DNA from: JBGOTP01 sp041476545
GTDB taxonomy: Bacteria; Acidobacteriota; Vicinamibacteria; Vicinamibacterales; CAVVIG01
Direction of reading: 5' to 3'
DNA length: 19,476 nt
Assembly (NCBI GenBank): GCA_041476545.1
Contig: JBGOTP010000056.1
Coordinates: 1 to 19,476 of the forward strand
Positions 8,603 to 15,947 of this stretch are shown in pieces. The notes beneath the pieces are model-generated. The model ran no database searches and was not told the origin of the DNA. It saw nothing but the letters and a program-made list of their open reading frames with translations. The position numbers and the translations under genes were made by a program. Each line of letters starts with the position of its first letter. The stretch's first letter is position 1.

Positions 8603-9870
8603 GGAATGGATACGCTCGGACGTCCTGTGTGGTCCGGCGCATTGCGCTGCAGCTCACGGACCGGCACTCCGTCCACGTTGAACGTGGTACGTCGTGGGTC
8701 CTGCACATAGATCGTGAGGCCGCTCCAATCTTCGATCGTCCCGTACCGTGACGCTTCCGCGCTCGTTTCGGCGTTCACGTGTAGAAGGCCGTGCTTCTCC
8801 TCGGTCCGGATCCGGACCTGCTGTGTCATCCAGTTGTACTTGAGCAGGCGATGGGTCGTCGTCACGAGCACTCGACCGTTCTTTTCATGGTCGGCGAGTC
8901 GCGTGAACGCCGCTCTCGCGGCAGGATCGAAAAGTTCCCGGCGTTCACGGATCTTGCCGAGGTGCGTGTACAGGATGCAGGTCGCTTCGCGCGCTGCGAG
9001 GCGCGTCAGGAACTTCTCGGTGAGCACGTGCCCGATCCCACTGGCCGTTTCCCCGCAGCTGACGCCGCCCCAATGCGGATTGCACCTCAGGAATTCAATC
9101 ACCCTCTGACGGCTTCGCAGGCGCGCCGGCCCGAGGATACGGTTCCGCGTGTGCATGGCGTACTTGCCGCCCTGCCAGCCCATCGCCCGTTTCCCCATCT
9201 CCTTCGCCGCGGTTCGAGCCGACGCGAATGGGTGGCGCGCGTCGATCAAGCCTCTCACCGTCGGCGGCGCATCCTGTCCGATGACACTCGTGACGCGGCC
9301 GCGCCAGACGAACCGAATGCCGAAGGCACACGTCAGATCGGCGTGATAGACCTCTGAACCTTCGACGTCGCCACGACCCTGCATGATGTCGCCGCCGAAG
9401 TTTGACGGCGCCACCCGATGGTCGATCCAGACCTCGAGCCGGCACCCGTAGCGGACGAGATCGTCGAGGGCTCTGCCGGCGTCGGCACGGCTGGTGGCAA
9501 GGTCGCCGAACGAGTGCAGACAATCGATGTGGCCCGATCGAATCAGTTCTCGAACCATGGAACGACCGGTGTCGTCGGTATTCCAGTACGAAAATTGATC
9601 GGGCGGCATATCGAAGTAGATCGTGTTGCCAACCTCGAGACCGACCCCTGGCCCCATCGAGGTGGACCTGGTGGTATTGAGGTAACGCGAGCATTCGAAA
9701 TACATCTCCCGGTCCGGCGTCTCGTCAAGGTCGCTGCAAATGGCCAGAAGACTCCGATAGGGATACGGAATACGCCGTAGTGAAACGACGTCCGCGGCCG
9801 CGCTGGTCGACAGCGCTCGCGAGTTGATCGCCAGCGGGGTTTTTTCGATCGTCGCCGCCAGCGTGCTCAT
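8572..9870 (-). CDS. Uncharacterised protein, possibly polysaccharide deacetylase (NodB)-like
   Basis: This protein of 432 residues has no signal peptide and no firm family match that I can name. Its N-terminal half is reminiscent of the NodB/polysaccharide deacetylase barrel: AICSDLDETPD (43-53) could correspond to the first Asp-containing motif, GHIDCLHSFGD (113-123) has His114 and His119 spaced like a metal-binding H-x4-H, and RLEVWIDHRVAPSNFG (144-159) reads like a later barrel strand. The C-terminal half is rich in Arg and His, with LYTHLGK and TTHRLLKYNWM segments. The start ATG overlaps the upstream glycosyltransferase stop by 4 nt (ATGA), so it is translated with glycosyltransferases on either side. 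A role in modifying or processing the glycan or its lipid-linked precursor fits. If it lacks deacetylase activity it could be a sugar-binding or hydrolase-like protein. Confidence 0.5.
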   Translation of the reverse strand: MSTLAATIEKTPLAINSRALSTSAAADVVSLRRIPYPYRSLLAICSDLDETPDREMYFECSRYLNTTRSTSMGPGVGLEVGNTIYFDMPPDQFSYWNTDDTGRSMVRELIRSGHIDCLHSFGDLATSRADAGRALDDLVRYGCRLEVWIDHRVAPSNFGGDIMQGRGDVEGSEVYHADLTCAFGIRFVWRGRVTSVIGQDAPPTVRGLIDARHPFASARTAAKEMGKRAMGWQGGKYAMHTRNRILGPARLRSRQRVIEFLRCNPHWGGVSCGETASGIGHVLTEKFLTRLAAREATCILYTHLGKIRERRELFDPAARAAFTRLADHEKNGRVLVTTTHRLLKYNWMTQQVRIRTEEKHGLLHVNAETSAEASRYGTIEDWSGLTIYVQDPRRTTFNVDGVPVRELQRNAPDHTGRPSVSIPWRRLEYPAS

Positions 9871-11075
9871 GACGGTCGACCCATCGGTAGGGGGCCCACG
9901 CGCTCAAGACCGGCACCCTCTGGGTCGGATTGCGGCGTCGAACTGGTCAGGGCAGCCAGAAAGACCCGCTCGAATTGGATCATCACTCGATCAACCGTGT
10001 GGTGTGTCAGGTAGCGATCTCGTGCGTGCCGGGACGCGGCGAGCCATCGTTCGGGTGACTGCCCGAGGCTCCGCACGCCTGCGGCAAGACCAGCCAGATC
10101 CGTGGCGGCGACGCCAAGACCCGCGGTTTTGATGATGTTGTCCGGGTCCCAGGTAGAAACCACAGGAATCCCTAGACACCACGCCTCGATGAACGTGTTC
10201 GGGAACCCTTCGAAGTCTGACGTGCAGCACAGGCACAGGGCACGTCGGTAGTAACCGGCCATGTTCTCGCGAGCCACGCGACCGACGACGCGGAGGTTGG
10301 GGAGATCCGCCGCACGCCGAAGAATGTGTTGTGCGTACTGGCTGTCGTCGCTTGGCCCCACGAGTTCGAAGCGGATCTCCGGGCAGGTGGCAACCAGATC
10401 GAGGAATCGATCGGGACGCTTCACTTTGCAGATCCGGCCGACCCACAGCACTGGCGCCTGCCCGGTGCGCGGCGCGGACGGCATGTGAAACGGTCGGTCG
10501 TCGGGCTCTGGACAGGGCATCGGGATAACCAGTGAATCCAGCCCGAACCCGTCTTTGAGCATCCGTGTCTGAGTCTCGGTTTGGACGACGATGCGATCCG
10601 CGCGCTGAAGGCCCATCGCGTACAACACGCGCTCCCTGCGCGTCGTCATGAGGGGCAGGCGCGCGTCGCAGTCGGCTTGAGCCGCCGAAGAGTAGACGAA
10701 GCGTCTGTCATGACGCCGGCACCAGAGCGCCACCTGCCCCGTCACGTCCTCACCGCAGTTGTGGTAGTACACGGCCGCGTTGGCCCGCGACATGGCCGCA
10801 ACAAGACTCGTCCAGCGCGGATGGAAGAACCGGAGTCCTGGCGCCCCTTCCTGAGGCCGGCACACCCTCAGCATGCGAACGCCGTCGATGCTGGTGCCGT
10901 CAGGTTGGCCTTCGTTCCAGGTAATCAGGGACACCCGGTGTCCCCGAGCGGCCAGCCACCGCGCGAGCAGGCTGGTCTGCCGCTCAACGCCCCCAATGTG
11001 CCCCTCTTGCCCTCCCGCCATGGCTCCATACGCAAAATGCGAGACGATGCAGAGATTGAGGAGCGGACCACCCAT
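9867..11075 (-). CDS. Glycosyltransferase, GT4 family
   Basis: This is a GT-B glycosyltransferase of 402 residues. The N-terminal half opens with NLCIVSHFAYG and the glycine-rich HIGGVERQTSLLARWLAARG (26-45), the acceptor-side loop typical of GT4 enzymes. The donor half has VLWVGRICKVKRPDRFLDL (209-227), FELVGPSDD, and the EX7E motif DFEGFPNTFIEAW with Glu289 and Glu297, followed by GIPVVST. The frame is open upstream to 11336, but an extension to that point would run into the preceding gene and adds 87 residues unlike the family, so ATG 11075 is chosen; it lies immediately before the conserved strand. It is the first gene of the glycan-building block and has a 229-bp gap ahead of it. The sugar specificity is unknown. 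Confidence 0.88.
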   Translation of the reverse strand: MGGPLLNLCIVSHFAYGAMAGGQEGHIGGVERQTSLLARWLAARGHRVSLITWNEGQPDGTSIDGVRMLRVCRPQEGAPGLRFFHPRWTSLVAAMSRANAAVYYHNCGEDVTGQVALWCRRHDRRFVYSSAAQADCDARLPLMTTRRERVLYAMGLQRADRIVVQTETQTRMLKDGFGLDSLVIPMPCPEPDDRPFHMPSAPRTGQAPVLWVGRICKVKRPDRFLDLVATCPEIRFELVGPSDDSQYAQHILRRAADLPNLRVVGRVARENMAGYYRRALCLCCTSDFEGFPNTFIEAWCLGIPVVSTWDPDNIIKTAGLGVAATDLAGLAAGVRSLGQSPERWLAASRHARDRYLTHHTVDRVMIQFERVFLAALTSSTPQSDPEGAGLERVGPLPMGRPS

Positions 11076-11304
11076 TGTCTCGATTCGTTCCCTGAATGAA
11101 TGAATGGACCATGTGGCCAAGGGGCCAGGCACGTGACGGACCGATCCCCGACTGCAAAGAGCTCTCCGCCGGGCTAGCCGCTTCGATGGCCGCCAGTAAA
11201 CCTCTGCAAACCTCTCTTGATAAAGTACTTGTCCCAATCTGTTGGGGCCAACACCAGGCATCGGATCCAAGAAGTCCGGCGCCGGGACGACAAAAGTCTG
11301 GCGG
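11076..11304 (-). promoter_or_regulatory. Intergenic region ahead of the glycosyltransferase block, with weak sigma-54-like site
   Basis: This 229-bp gap divides the two minus-strand gene blocks. A sigma-54-like site lies on the minus strand with GG at 11167-11166 and TTTGCA ending at 11153; the GG-N10-GC spacing is exact and the -12 half is good, but the -24 half (CGGA) departs from TGGC. Its start point would fall near 11142, about 67 nt ahead of the ATG. Other structures are TGTTG-GGGC-CAACA near 11240-11254, an imperfect GC palindrome at 11274-11288, and a copy of a dispersed repeat at 11289-11302 right next to the stop codon of the gene before. Confidence 0.3.
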
Positions 11305-12309
11305 TCAGCGACGAGTGTGTAGCATGCCCTCGACATGCTCGAGGGTCAGCGAGAGGGCTGGATGGGTGGAAAAGTCGGTTTCGAGCTGATGGAGATATGG
11401 CGCCACGCGTCGGCGGCGATCGGCAGATGGCTCATCGCCCGACGCGTAGAGTGCCGCGAGGTCCGCGAGCGCCCAAAAGTATGCCGGATCGCTTCGGTGC
11501 GCTTCGACGAGCCAGTGTTCGGCGCCCTTGCGGTCGCCCAGGCCCTCGTAGGCGAGGCCGCGGATATAGGCGGAGCGTCCTGGCTTCGCGACGGCCGGCC
11601 ACCTGTCGCTTCCGTCGAGCGCGTCAAACACGGCTCGATAGTCGCCTGCTTCGGCCAGGGTCCTTGCGAGTTCGAGCTGGCGCTCGCGGCGATCGCGCAA
11701 GTAGTGTGTGCCGCCGGCCGCCAGCATGATCACCACGATGATGGCCCAAGCCGTCCACGTGACCGTTGCGGACGCCGCTTGCGGCGCAATCGAACGCCCT
11801 TGCGTCCCAGACGTCTTCCTGCTCCGTCCCAGCGCTGCTCGGCCGAGAAGGAAGATGCCGAACAGGCTTCCGTATCCCACCAGTTCCGCGGACGGCGTGG
11901 TGAAGATCTCCGGCAACCCGAGCGTGACCTGCCACGTCGACCACGGCCAGAAGAGCTGGCGATCGGTCGCCTGCGCGATATCCAGCAGATCGTGGATCGT
12001 GATGGACACGAACGTCAGCGCAATCGACGCGCGCGGATCGAGCGAAGTGGCCCAGGTGACGGCGAGGCCGAGCGACGCCGATGCCAGGAGCGCGAACAGC
12101 AGCGAGTGGGTGGCGATTCCGCTGCCGCGCACGCTCAGAAGATCGAGGCCTTGACGAGTGATGTCGGGGACGTACGCCAGGCCGATTAGAAGCGGGACCC
12201 AGAAGGCGCCGACGATCGCCGCGCGTTGGGGCGAACGCAGGGGCAACCGCGGAGGGCTCGTGGAGAGCGCCGTGGCCCACCCGACGAACGCGTGTCCTAG
12301 TACAGGCAT
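11305..12309 (-). CDS. YdjM/DUF457-like membrane metal-dependent hydrolase-type protein with C-terminal TPR region
   Basis: This is a 334-residue membrane protein with two parts. Residues 1-160 resemble the YdjM/DUF457 'inner membrane metal-dependent hydrolase' family: His6 near the N-terminus, YVPDI (46-50), THSLLFALL (67-75) and ITIHDLLD (103-110), set among several membrane segments. Another membrane segment at about 183-200 leads into a soluble tail (205-334) with helical repeats such as LARTLAEAGDYRAVFDAL, YIRGLAYEGLGDRKGAEHWL and YFWALADLAALYASG, which read as TPR units. The tail probably faces the periplasm or cytoplasm as a docking surface. It lies 31 nt after the kinase stop and closes the export block. 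The function in EPS assembly is unknown. The fusion of these two parts is unusual. Confidence 0.7.
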   Translation of the reverse strand: MPVLGHAFVGWATALSTSPPRLPLRSPQRAAIVGAFWVPLLIGLAYVPDITRQGLDLLSVRGSGIATHSLLFALLASASLGLAVTWATSLDPRASIALTFVSITIHDLLDIAQATDRQLFWPWSTWQVTLGLPEIFTTPSAELVGYGSLFGIFLLGRAALGRSRKTSGTQGRSIAPQAASATVTWTAWAIIVVIMLAAGGTHYLRDRRERQLELARTLAEAGDYRAVFDALDGSDRWPAVAKPGRSAYIRGLAYEGLGDRKGAEHWLVEAHRSDPAYFWALADLAALYASGDEPSADRRRRVAPYLHQLETDFSTHPALSLTLEHVEGMLHTRR

Positions 12310-12340
12310 AGGGTTCGGCGAGAAGTCGAGGCCGAACGTT

Positions 12341-13276
12341 TCAGACCTGGCTGACTGCGCGCGCGGCGTAGTAATGGTGATAGTGCTGATAGGCCGCCTG
12401 CGACTCCGCCACGCGGTTCAGCACAACCCCAACGATCCGACTGCGGTCCATCGCCTTAACCGCGCGCTGAATCAGGTGAGAGGGCGTGGTCCCCGCACCA
12501 ACGACGAAAACGACCATATCGACCATCTCCGCGAGCAGGTTCGCGTCCGGCAGGAACCCGACCGGTGGGGTATCGAGCACGACCCATTCGAATTTCGCGG
12601 ACGCCTCTTGGATGATTCGCTTCATGCGATCGGATGTCAGGCCGCTCATCGGATCTGGATTCGGAGGCCCCGCGGGCAGGACCGTCAAGCGCGGTGACAC
12701 CTCGACAAACGAGAGCTTCCTTTCCTCGTCGGCCTTCAGACCGTCGTTCAGTCCAGAAGCGTTAGAGATCTGAAACAGCTCATGGACGGTCGGCCGGCGC
12801 AGATCGGCATCAATCAGCAGAACGCTGCTTCGGAACGATTCGCTGAGTGTCAGCGCCAGGTTCGCGGCGGTGAGCGTCTTCCCCTCCCCCGCCGTCGCGC
12901 TCGCGACCATCACGATCTTGGTGCCCCGCTCGATCTGGACCTGATGGAGCGTCGCTGCCAGCCTTCGATATTGCTCGATGGCGACCGGCGGCACGGCGTC
13001 GCTCAAGATCAATTTCTCGTTGACAGACGAGGCGGATCGCTTGGCCGCGATCGGCGCGTGCCGTATCTCGTCCAGCACGGGCACCGCCACTGGCGCGCTC
13101 ATGGACGGGCGCTCGACAGCGGGTTCCCGCTCGGAGCAGTACTGGTCGACGTCAGGCATTTCCACCCGGCTCCGCCCAAGGGTCGGCGGAGGCTCGCCCG
13201 GACTCGGTTCCTCCAATGCGACCAGTTCGCCCGCCGTCTGGCTCGCCCGTCGAAGCGCTTCCTCGATGCGACTCAT
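12341..13276 (-). CDS. Bacterial tyrosine kinase, CpsD/CapB type (XrtA-associated)
   Basis: This is a cytoplasmic BY-kinase of 311 residues that usually pairs with a chain-length determinant and controls EPS polymerisation through autophosphorylation. It opens with MSRIEEALRRA, as in PEP-CTERM-locus kinases. It shows Walker A SATAGEGKT (126-134), Walker A' VLLIDADLRRP (152-162) and Walker B VVLDTPP (232-238). The C-terminus has a tyrosine cluster (Tyr296, 299, 302, 303) mixed with histidines in QAAYQHYHHYYAA, the expected autophosphorylation tail, though short and His-rich. Residues 20-90 look like a low-complexity linker. Here the kinase is a separate protein from its membrane partner, as in Gram-positive systems and in XrtA loci. 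It lies 51 nt after the ATPase gene, in the same direction. Confidence 0.9.
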   Translation of the reverse strand: MSRIEEALRRASQTAGELVALEEPSPGEPPPTLGRSRVEMPDVDQYCSEREPAVERPSMSAPVAVPVLDEIRHAPIAAKRSASSVNEKLILSDAVPPVAIEQYRRLAATLHQVQIERGTKIVMVASATAGEGKTLTAANLALTLSESFRSSVLLIDADLRRPTVHELFQISNASGLNDGLKADEERKLSFVEVSPRLTVLPAGPPNPDPMSGLTSDRMKRIIQEASAKFEWVVLDTPPVGFLPDANLLAEMVDMVVFVVGAGTTPSHLIQRAVKAMDRSRIVGVVLNRVAESQAAYQHYHHYYAARAVSQV

Positions 13277-13327
13277 TGGCCCTCAACAATCCGCCCACTC
13301 ACTGCGGCTCGCGCCGCAGCAGGGGGC

Positions 13328-14326
13328 TCAGAAAAACGCAAACCGCCGCCGCCGAGTGAACGAGCTGAACAGATCATTGGATGTGTCCGAGTCTGTTTTC
13401 TCCCGTTCCCGATCGATCTTCGCCCGCTCGGACTTCGCCTTCGCCGGTACGGCCTGTTGTGCGTTGACCGCGACCGCGACCGCCCGGGCCGGCGCGGGCT
13501 GCGGCCTCGGCGGCGGGTTCAGGTCGAAATCCTTGCAGACCTCGTAGACAAGGTCGCAGCCGACAGGACGCTCGTCGGCGGCAAATCCGCTCACGAGCGC
13601 GTTGTCGCAAATGACACTGATCGTCCGAGGGATGCCGCCCGAGCAGTGGTGAATCAGCTCAACCGTGTCCCGCGTGAACATCTTCGTGACGTCGCCGCCA
13701 GCGATACGGATCCGGCCCGCGATGTACGCCGCGGTTTCCTTCACATCGAGCGGCTGCAGATCGCAGCGCAACGCCACGCGCTGCTTGAGCTGCTTCAGAT
13801 CGGGGTGATTCAGCTTCTCGGCCAGTTGTGGCTGGCCAGCAAGCACGACCGGCAGCAATTTCTCGGTGTTCGTCTCGATGTTCGCCAGCAGACGGATTTC
13901 CTCGAGCAGGTCCAGCGGAAGGGCCTGCGCTTCGTCCACGAGCAACGCCGTCACGATGCCCTCGGCCTGGCGCGTGAGGAGGACGTGCTCCAGCTCGAAG
14001 AGCAGCGCCGTCTTCGACGAGGCCGCGTGCGCGCTCAGCTCGAAGGCCCGCGCGAGAAACTCGACGAACTCAGCCCGGGTGAGCGTCGGGTTGTTCAAAT
14101 AGACGCAACGGGTGTTCTTCCGCTGCTCCGATTCGAGCGCGGCGCGCACCAGCGTCGTCTTGCCCGTGCCCGCCTCGCCGACGAGCAGCGTGACTCCGCG
14201 CCGTCCCGCGATGCCGTACTGCAGATTGCACAGTGCCTCACGATGTTTCGCCGTGAGAAACAGGTACCGGGGATTGGGTGTCAGATCGAATGGCCGCTCG
14301 CGAAGGCCGTAATAGCGCTCGTACAT
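13328..14326 (-). CDS. ExeA/GspA-like AAA ATPase, XrtA/PEP-CTERM locus type
   Basis: This is a cytoplasmic AAA+ ATPase of 332 residues. It begins with MYERYYGLRERPFDLTPNPR, the standard N-terminus of this family, which fixes the start at ATG 14326 rather than further upstream; AAGGGG lies about 12 nt ahead. Walker A GEAGTGKTT is at 50-58, Walker B LLVDEAQ at 128-134, LAGQP at 162-166 (sensor 1), and a likely arginine finger near KQR (181-183). Family members sit in exosortase-type EPS loci and are called putative secretion ATPases. The C-terminal tail from about 270 is unusual: Pro/Ala-rich, then charged, ending TRRRRFAFF. The gene starts 17 nt after the chain-length stop. The role is probably energising or organising polymer assembly or export; the direct partner is not known. 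Confidence 0.88.
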   Translation of the reverse strand: MYERYYGLRERPFDLTPNPRYLFLTAKHREALCNLQYGIAGRRGVTLLVGEAGTGKTTLVRAALESEQRKNTRCVYLNNPTLTRAEFVEFLARAFELSAHAASSKTALLFELEHVLLTRQAEGIVTALLVDEAQALPLDLLEEIRLLANIETNTEKLLPVVLAGQPQLAEKLNHPDLKQLKQRVALRCDLQPLDVKETAAYIAGRIRIAGGDVTKMFTRDTVELIHHCSGGIPRTISVICDNALVSGFAADERPVGCDLVYEVCKDFDLNPPPRPQPAPARAVAVAVNAQQAVPAKAKSERAKIDREREKTDSDTSNDLFSSFTRRRRFAFF

Positions 14327-14342
14327 GAATCGTACCGACCCC

Positions 14343-15920
14343 TTACTGTCTGAACTTCCACACGAATAACGCCGCGGCCACAAGGATCGCGGTGGTCGAA
14401 GAGGCGATGGCCAGAATCATTCGATGGCGACGCGCGAGCCTCTCATCGCGTATCGTCGTAATCACCGGTACCAGCGCGAGCACCGGCAGCGATAGTGCGG
14501 TCATGACGTCCTCGTCGGTCTTCAGCGTCGAATCGCTGTACTCGAACAACGCCGCCAGAGCAATGCCAAGGCCCAGGCCGAACACCACACCAAGCAGATT
14601 GAGCTTCGTGCGGTCGGGGCTGTCCGGCCTTTCCGGCAGCCGCGCGACGTCGAGCACCTTGAACTGCTCGCCGATCTGGTTCCGTTCCAGGTCCGCCGCG
14701 ATTTTCGAGTCTTCTTTCTTGGTCAGGAGGCTCGTATAGCCTCTCTGCAGCGTGTCGTAGTCGCGCGTCAGCTCGGTCAGCTCGGACTCGCGCGCCGGCA
14801 TCGCCTCCAGGCGCGTCTGATAACCGGCCACGACGCCGCGCAGCTGCTTCCCTTCGTCTTCCTTGCGAGCGAGCTGACCGTCAAGACTGTTCAGTTCGGT
14901 CTTCAGCTCCTTGAGCCGATTCTGCCTGGCCAGCTCTGTCGGGCTCACCGGCCGCACCGTGGCGTTGGCCGGCAGTGGCGTCTGAAGCGCTTCGACCGCC
15001 GCCTTCTGTTCGAGGCTCGAGATCACTCGCTTCATCCGGACGAGGTCTGGGTGCTCGGGTTTCAAACGCAGCTCCATCTGGACGAGCGCCTGCCGGGCCG
15101 CCTCCAGCTGCTGAGAAGCCGTTCCGCCCGCGACATCGCCTGATGCGGCTACGACGACAGGCGCCGCCACCGCCCCTCCAACAGAATCGGGTGCTGCCGC
15201 GTCAGCGATGGCACGCTCAACCATCAGGCGCCGATCGCGATCCCGCGCCATCGACTCGTTGAGCGCCTGGAGCTGCATCTGGGTGTTCTGAATGACCTGC
15301 AGGTTCGATTGAAGCTGCGTCGGCAATTGACCCGAGTATCGGCGGCGGTATTCTTCGAGTTTCTTCTCGTGTTCGATCAGCCGGGTGCGGGCACTGTCGA
15401 GCTGCGCATCGAGAAACTGGTACGAGCCTTCGGCCAGATTCTCGCGATCACGAGAGTTCTCGTCGATGAACAGACTGGCGAGCCGCTGGGTGACCTGCAT
15501 GACCGTACGGGGCTCTTCGCCGGTGTAGGCGACCTTGAAGGCGTCGCCCTTGATCACCTGGACGTTTATGTCCCCGCGCATCTGGTCGACGACGTCCTCC
15601 ATGATCACGGTTCGCCGTTTCTTCTCGTACAGGTTGAAATCCTGAATGATGCGCTCGAGACGCGTGCGGCTGAGGATCTGCTGGCTGATCGACTGCAGGC
15701 GATCTTCGATCCGCGACGTGACTGTCGCCTTGACGTAGCTCTCGGGAACACGTTGCGGAACCACCAGAATCAGGGTTTCTGACCGGTACCGATTCGGAAG
15801 CCCCTTGACGGTGAAGTATGTCGAGAAGCTCACGATCACAAATGGCAGGATGATCAGCCACTTGCGGCGTCGGGGGATGGCGAGGATCTCGTCGAGCGTA
15901 AGTTTTTTCGCGGGAATCAC
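14343..15920 (-). CDS. Polysaccharide chain-length determinant / GumC-type Wzz protein (XrtA type)
   Basis: This is a polysaccharide co-polymerase of 525 residues in the inner membrane that sets chain length and bridges to the export complex. An N-terminal membrane segment at about 20-37 follows a basic RRRK patch. A large periplasmic domain (40-440) has long coiled-coil regions (about 165-235 and 335-400) with heptad-like LDSARTRLIEHEKKLEEY. A Pro-rich stretch LPERPDSPDRTK (428-439) leads to a second membrane segment (440-459), as in Wzz proteins, and a third hydrophobic segment lies at 501-522. There is no fused kinase; the kinase is two genes downstream. The start is GTG at 15920 with GGAG seven nt ahead, which supports it. 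It lies 27 nt after the beta-barrel stop, in one operon. Confidence 0.9.
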   Translation of the reverse strand: MIPAKKLTLDEILAIPRRRKWLIILPFVIVSFSTYFTVKGLPNRYRSETLILVVPQRVPESYVKATVTSRIEDRLQSISQQILSRTRLERIIQDFNLYEKKRRTVIMEDVVDQMRGDINVQVIKGDAFKVAYTGEEPRTVMQVTQRLASLFIDENSRDRENLAEGSYQFLDAQLDSARTRLIEHEKKLEEYRRRYSGQLPTQLQSNLQVIQNTQMQLQALNESMARDRDRRLMVERAIADAAAPDSVGGAVAAPVVVAASGDVAGGTASQQLEAARQALVQMELRLKPEHPDLVRMKRVISSLEQKAAVEALQTPLPANATVRPVSPTELARQNRLKELKTELNSLDGQLARKEDEGKQLRGVVAGYQTRLEAMPARESELTELTRDYDTLQRGYTSLLTKKEDSKIAADLERNQIGEQFKVLDVARLPERPDSPDRTKLNLLGVVFGLGLGIALAALFEYSDSTLKTDEDVMTALSLPVLALVPVITTIRDERLARRHRMILAIASSTTAILVAAALFVWKFRQ

Positions 15921-15947
15921 AACGTCACTCCATCCAGTAAAGACAAA

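Noticed and set aside
11076..11336. N-terminal extension of the glycosyltransferase by 87 codons
   Set aside because: It would overlap the preceding gene and has no resemblance to GT4 N-termini; the conserved first strand begins right after ATG 11075.
12782..14353. 523-codon plus-strand open frame
   Set aside because: It lies opposite the kinase and the ATPase, both with full motifs, and spans the gap between them; its product is an Arg-rich low-complexity chain.
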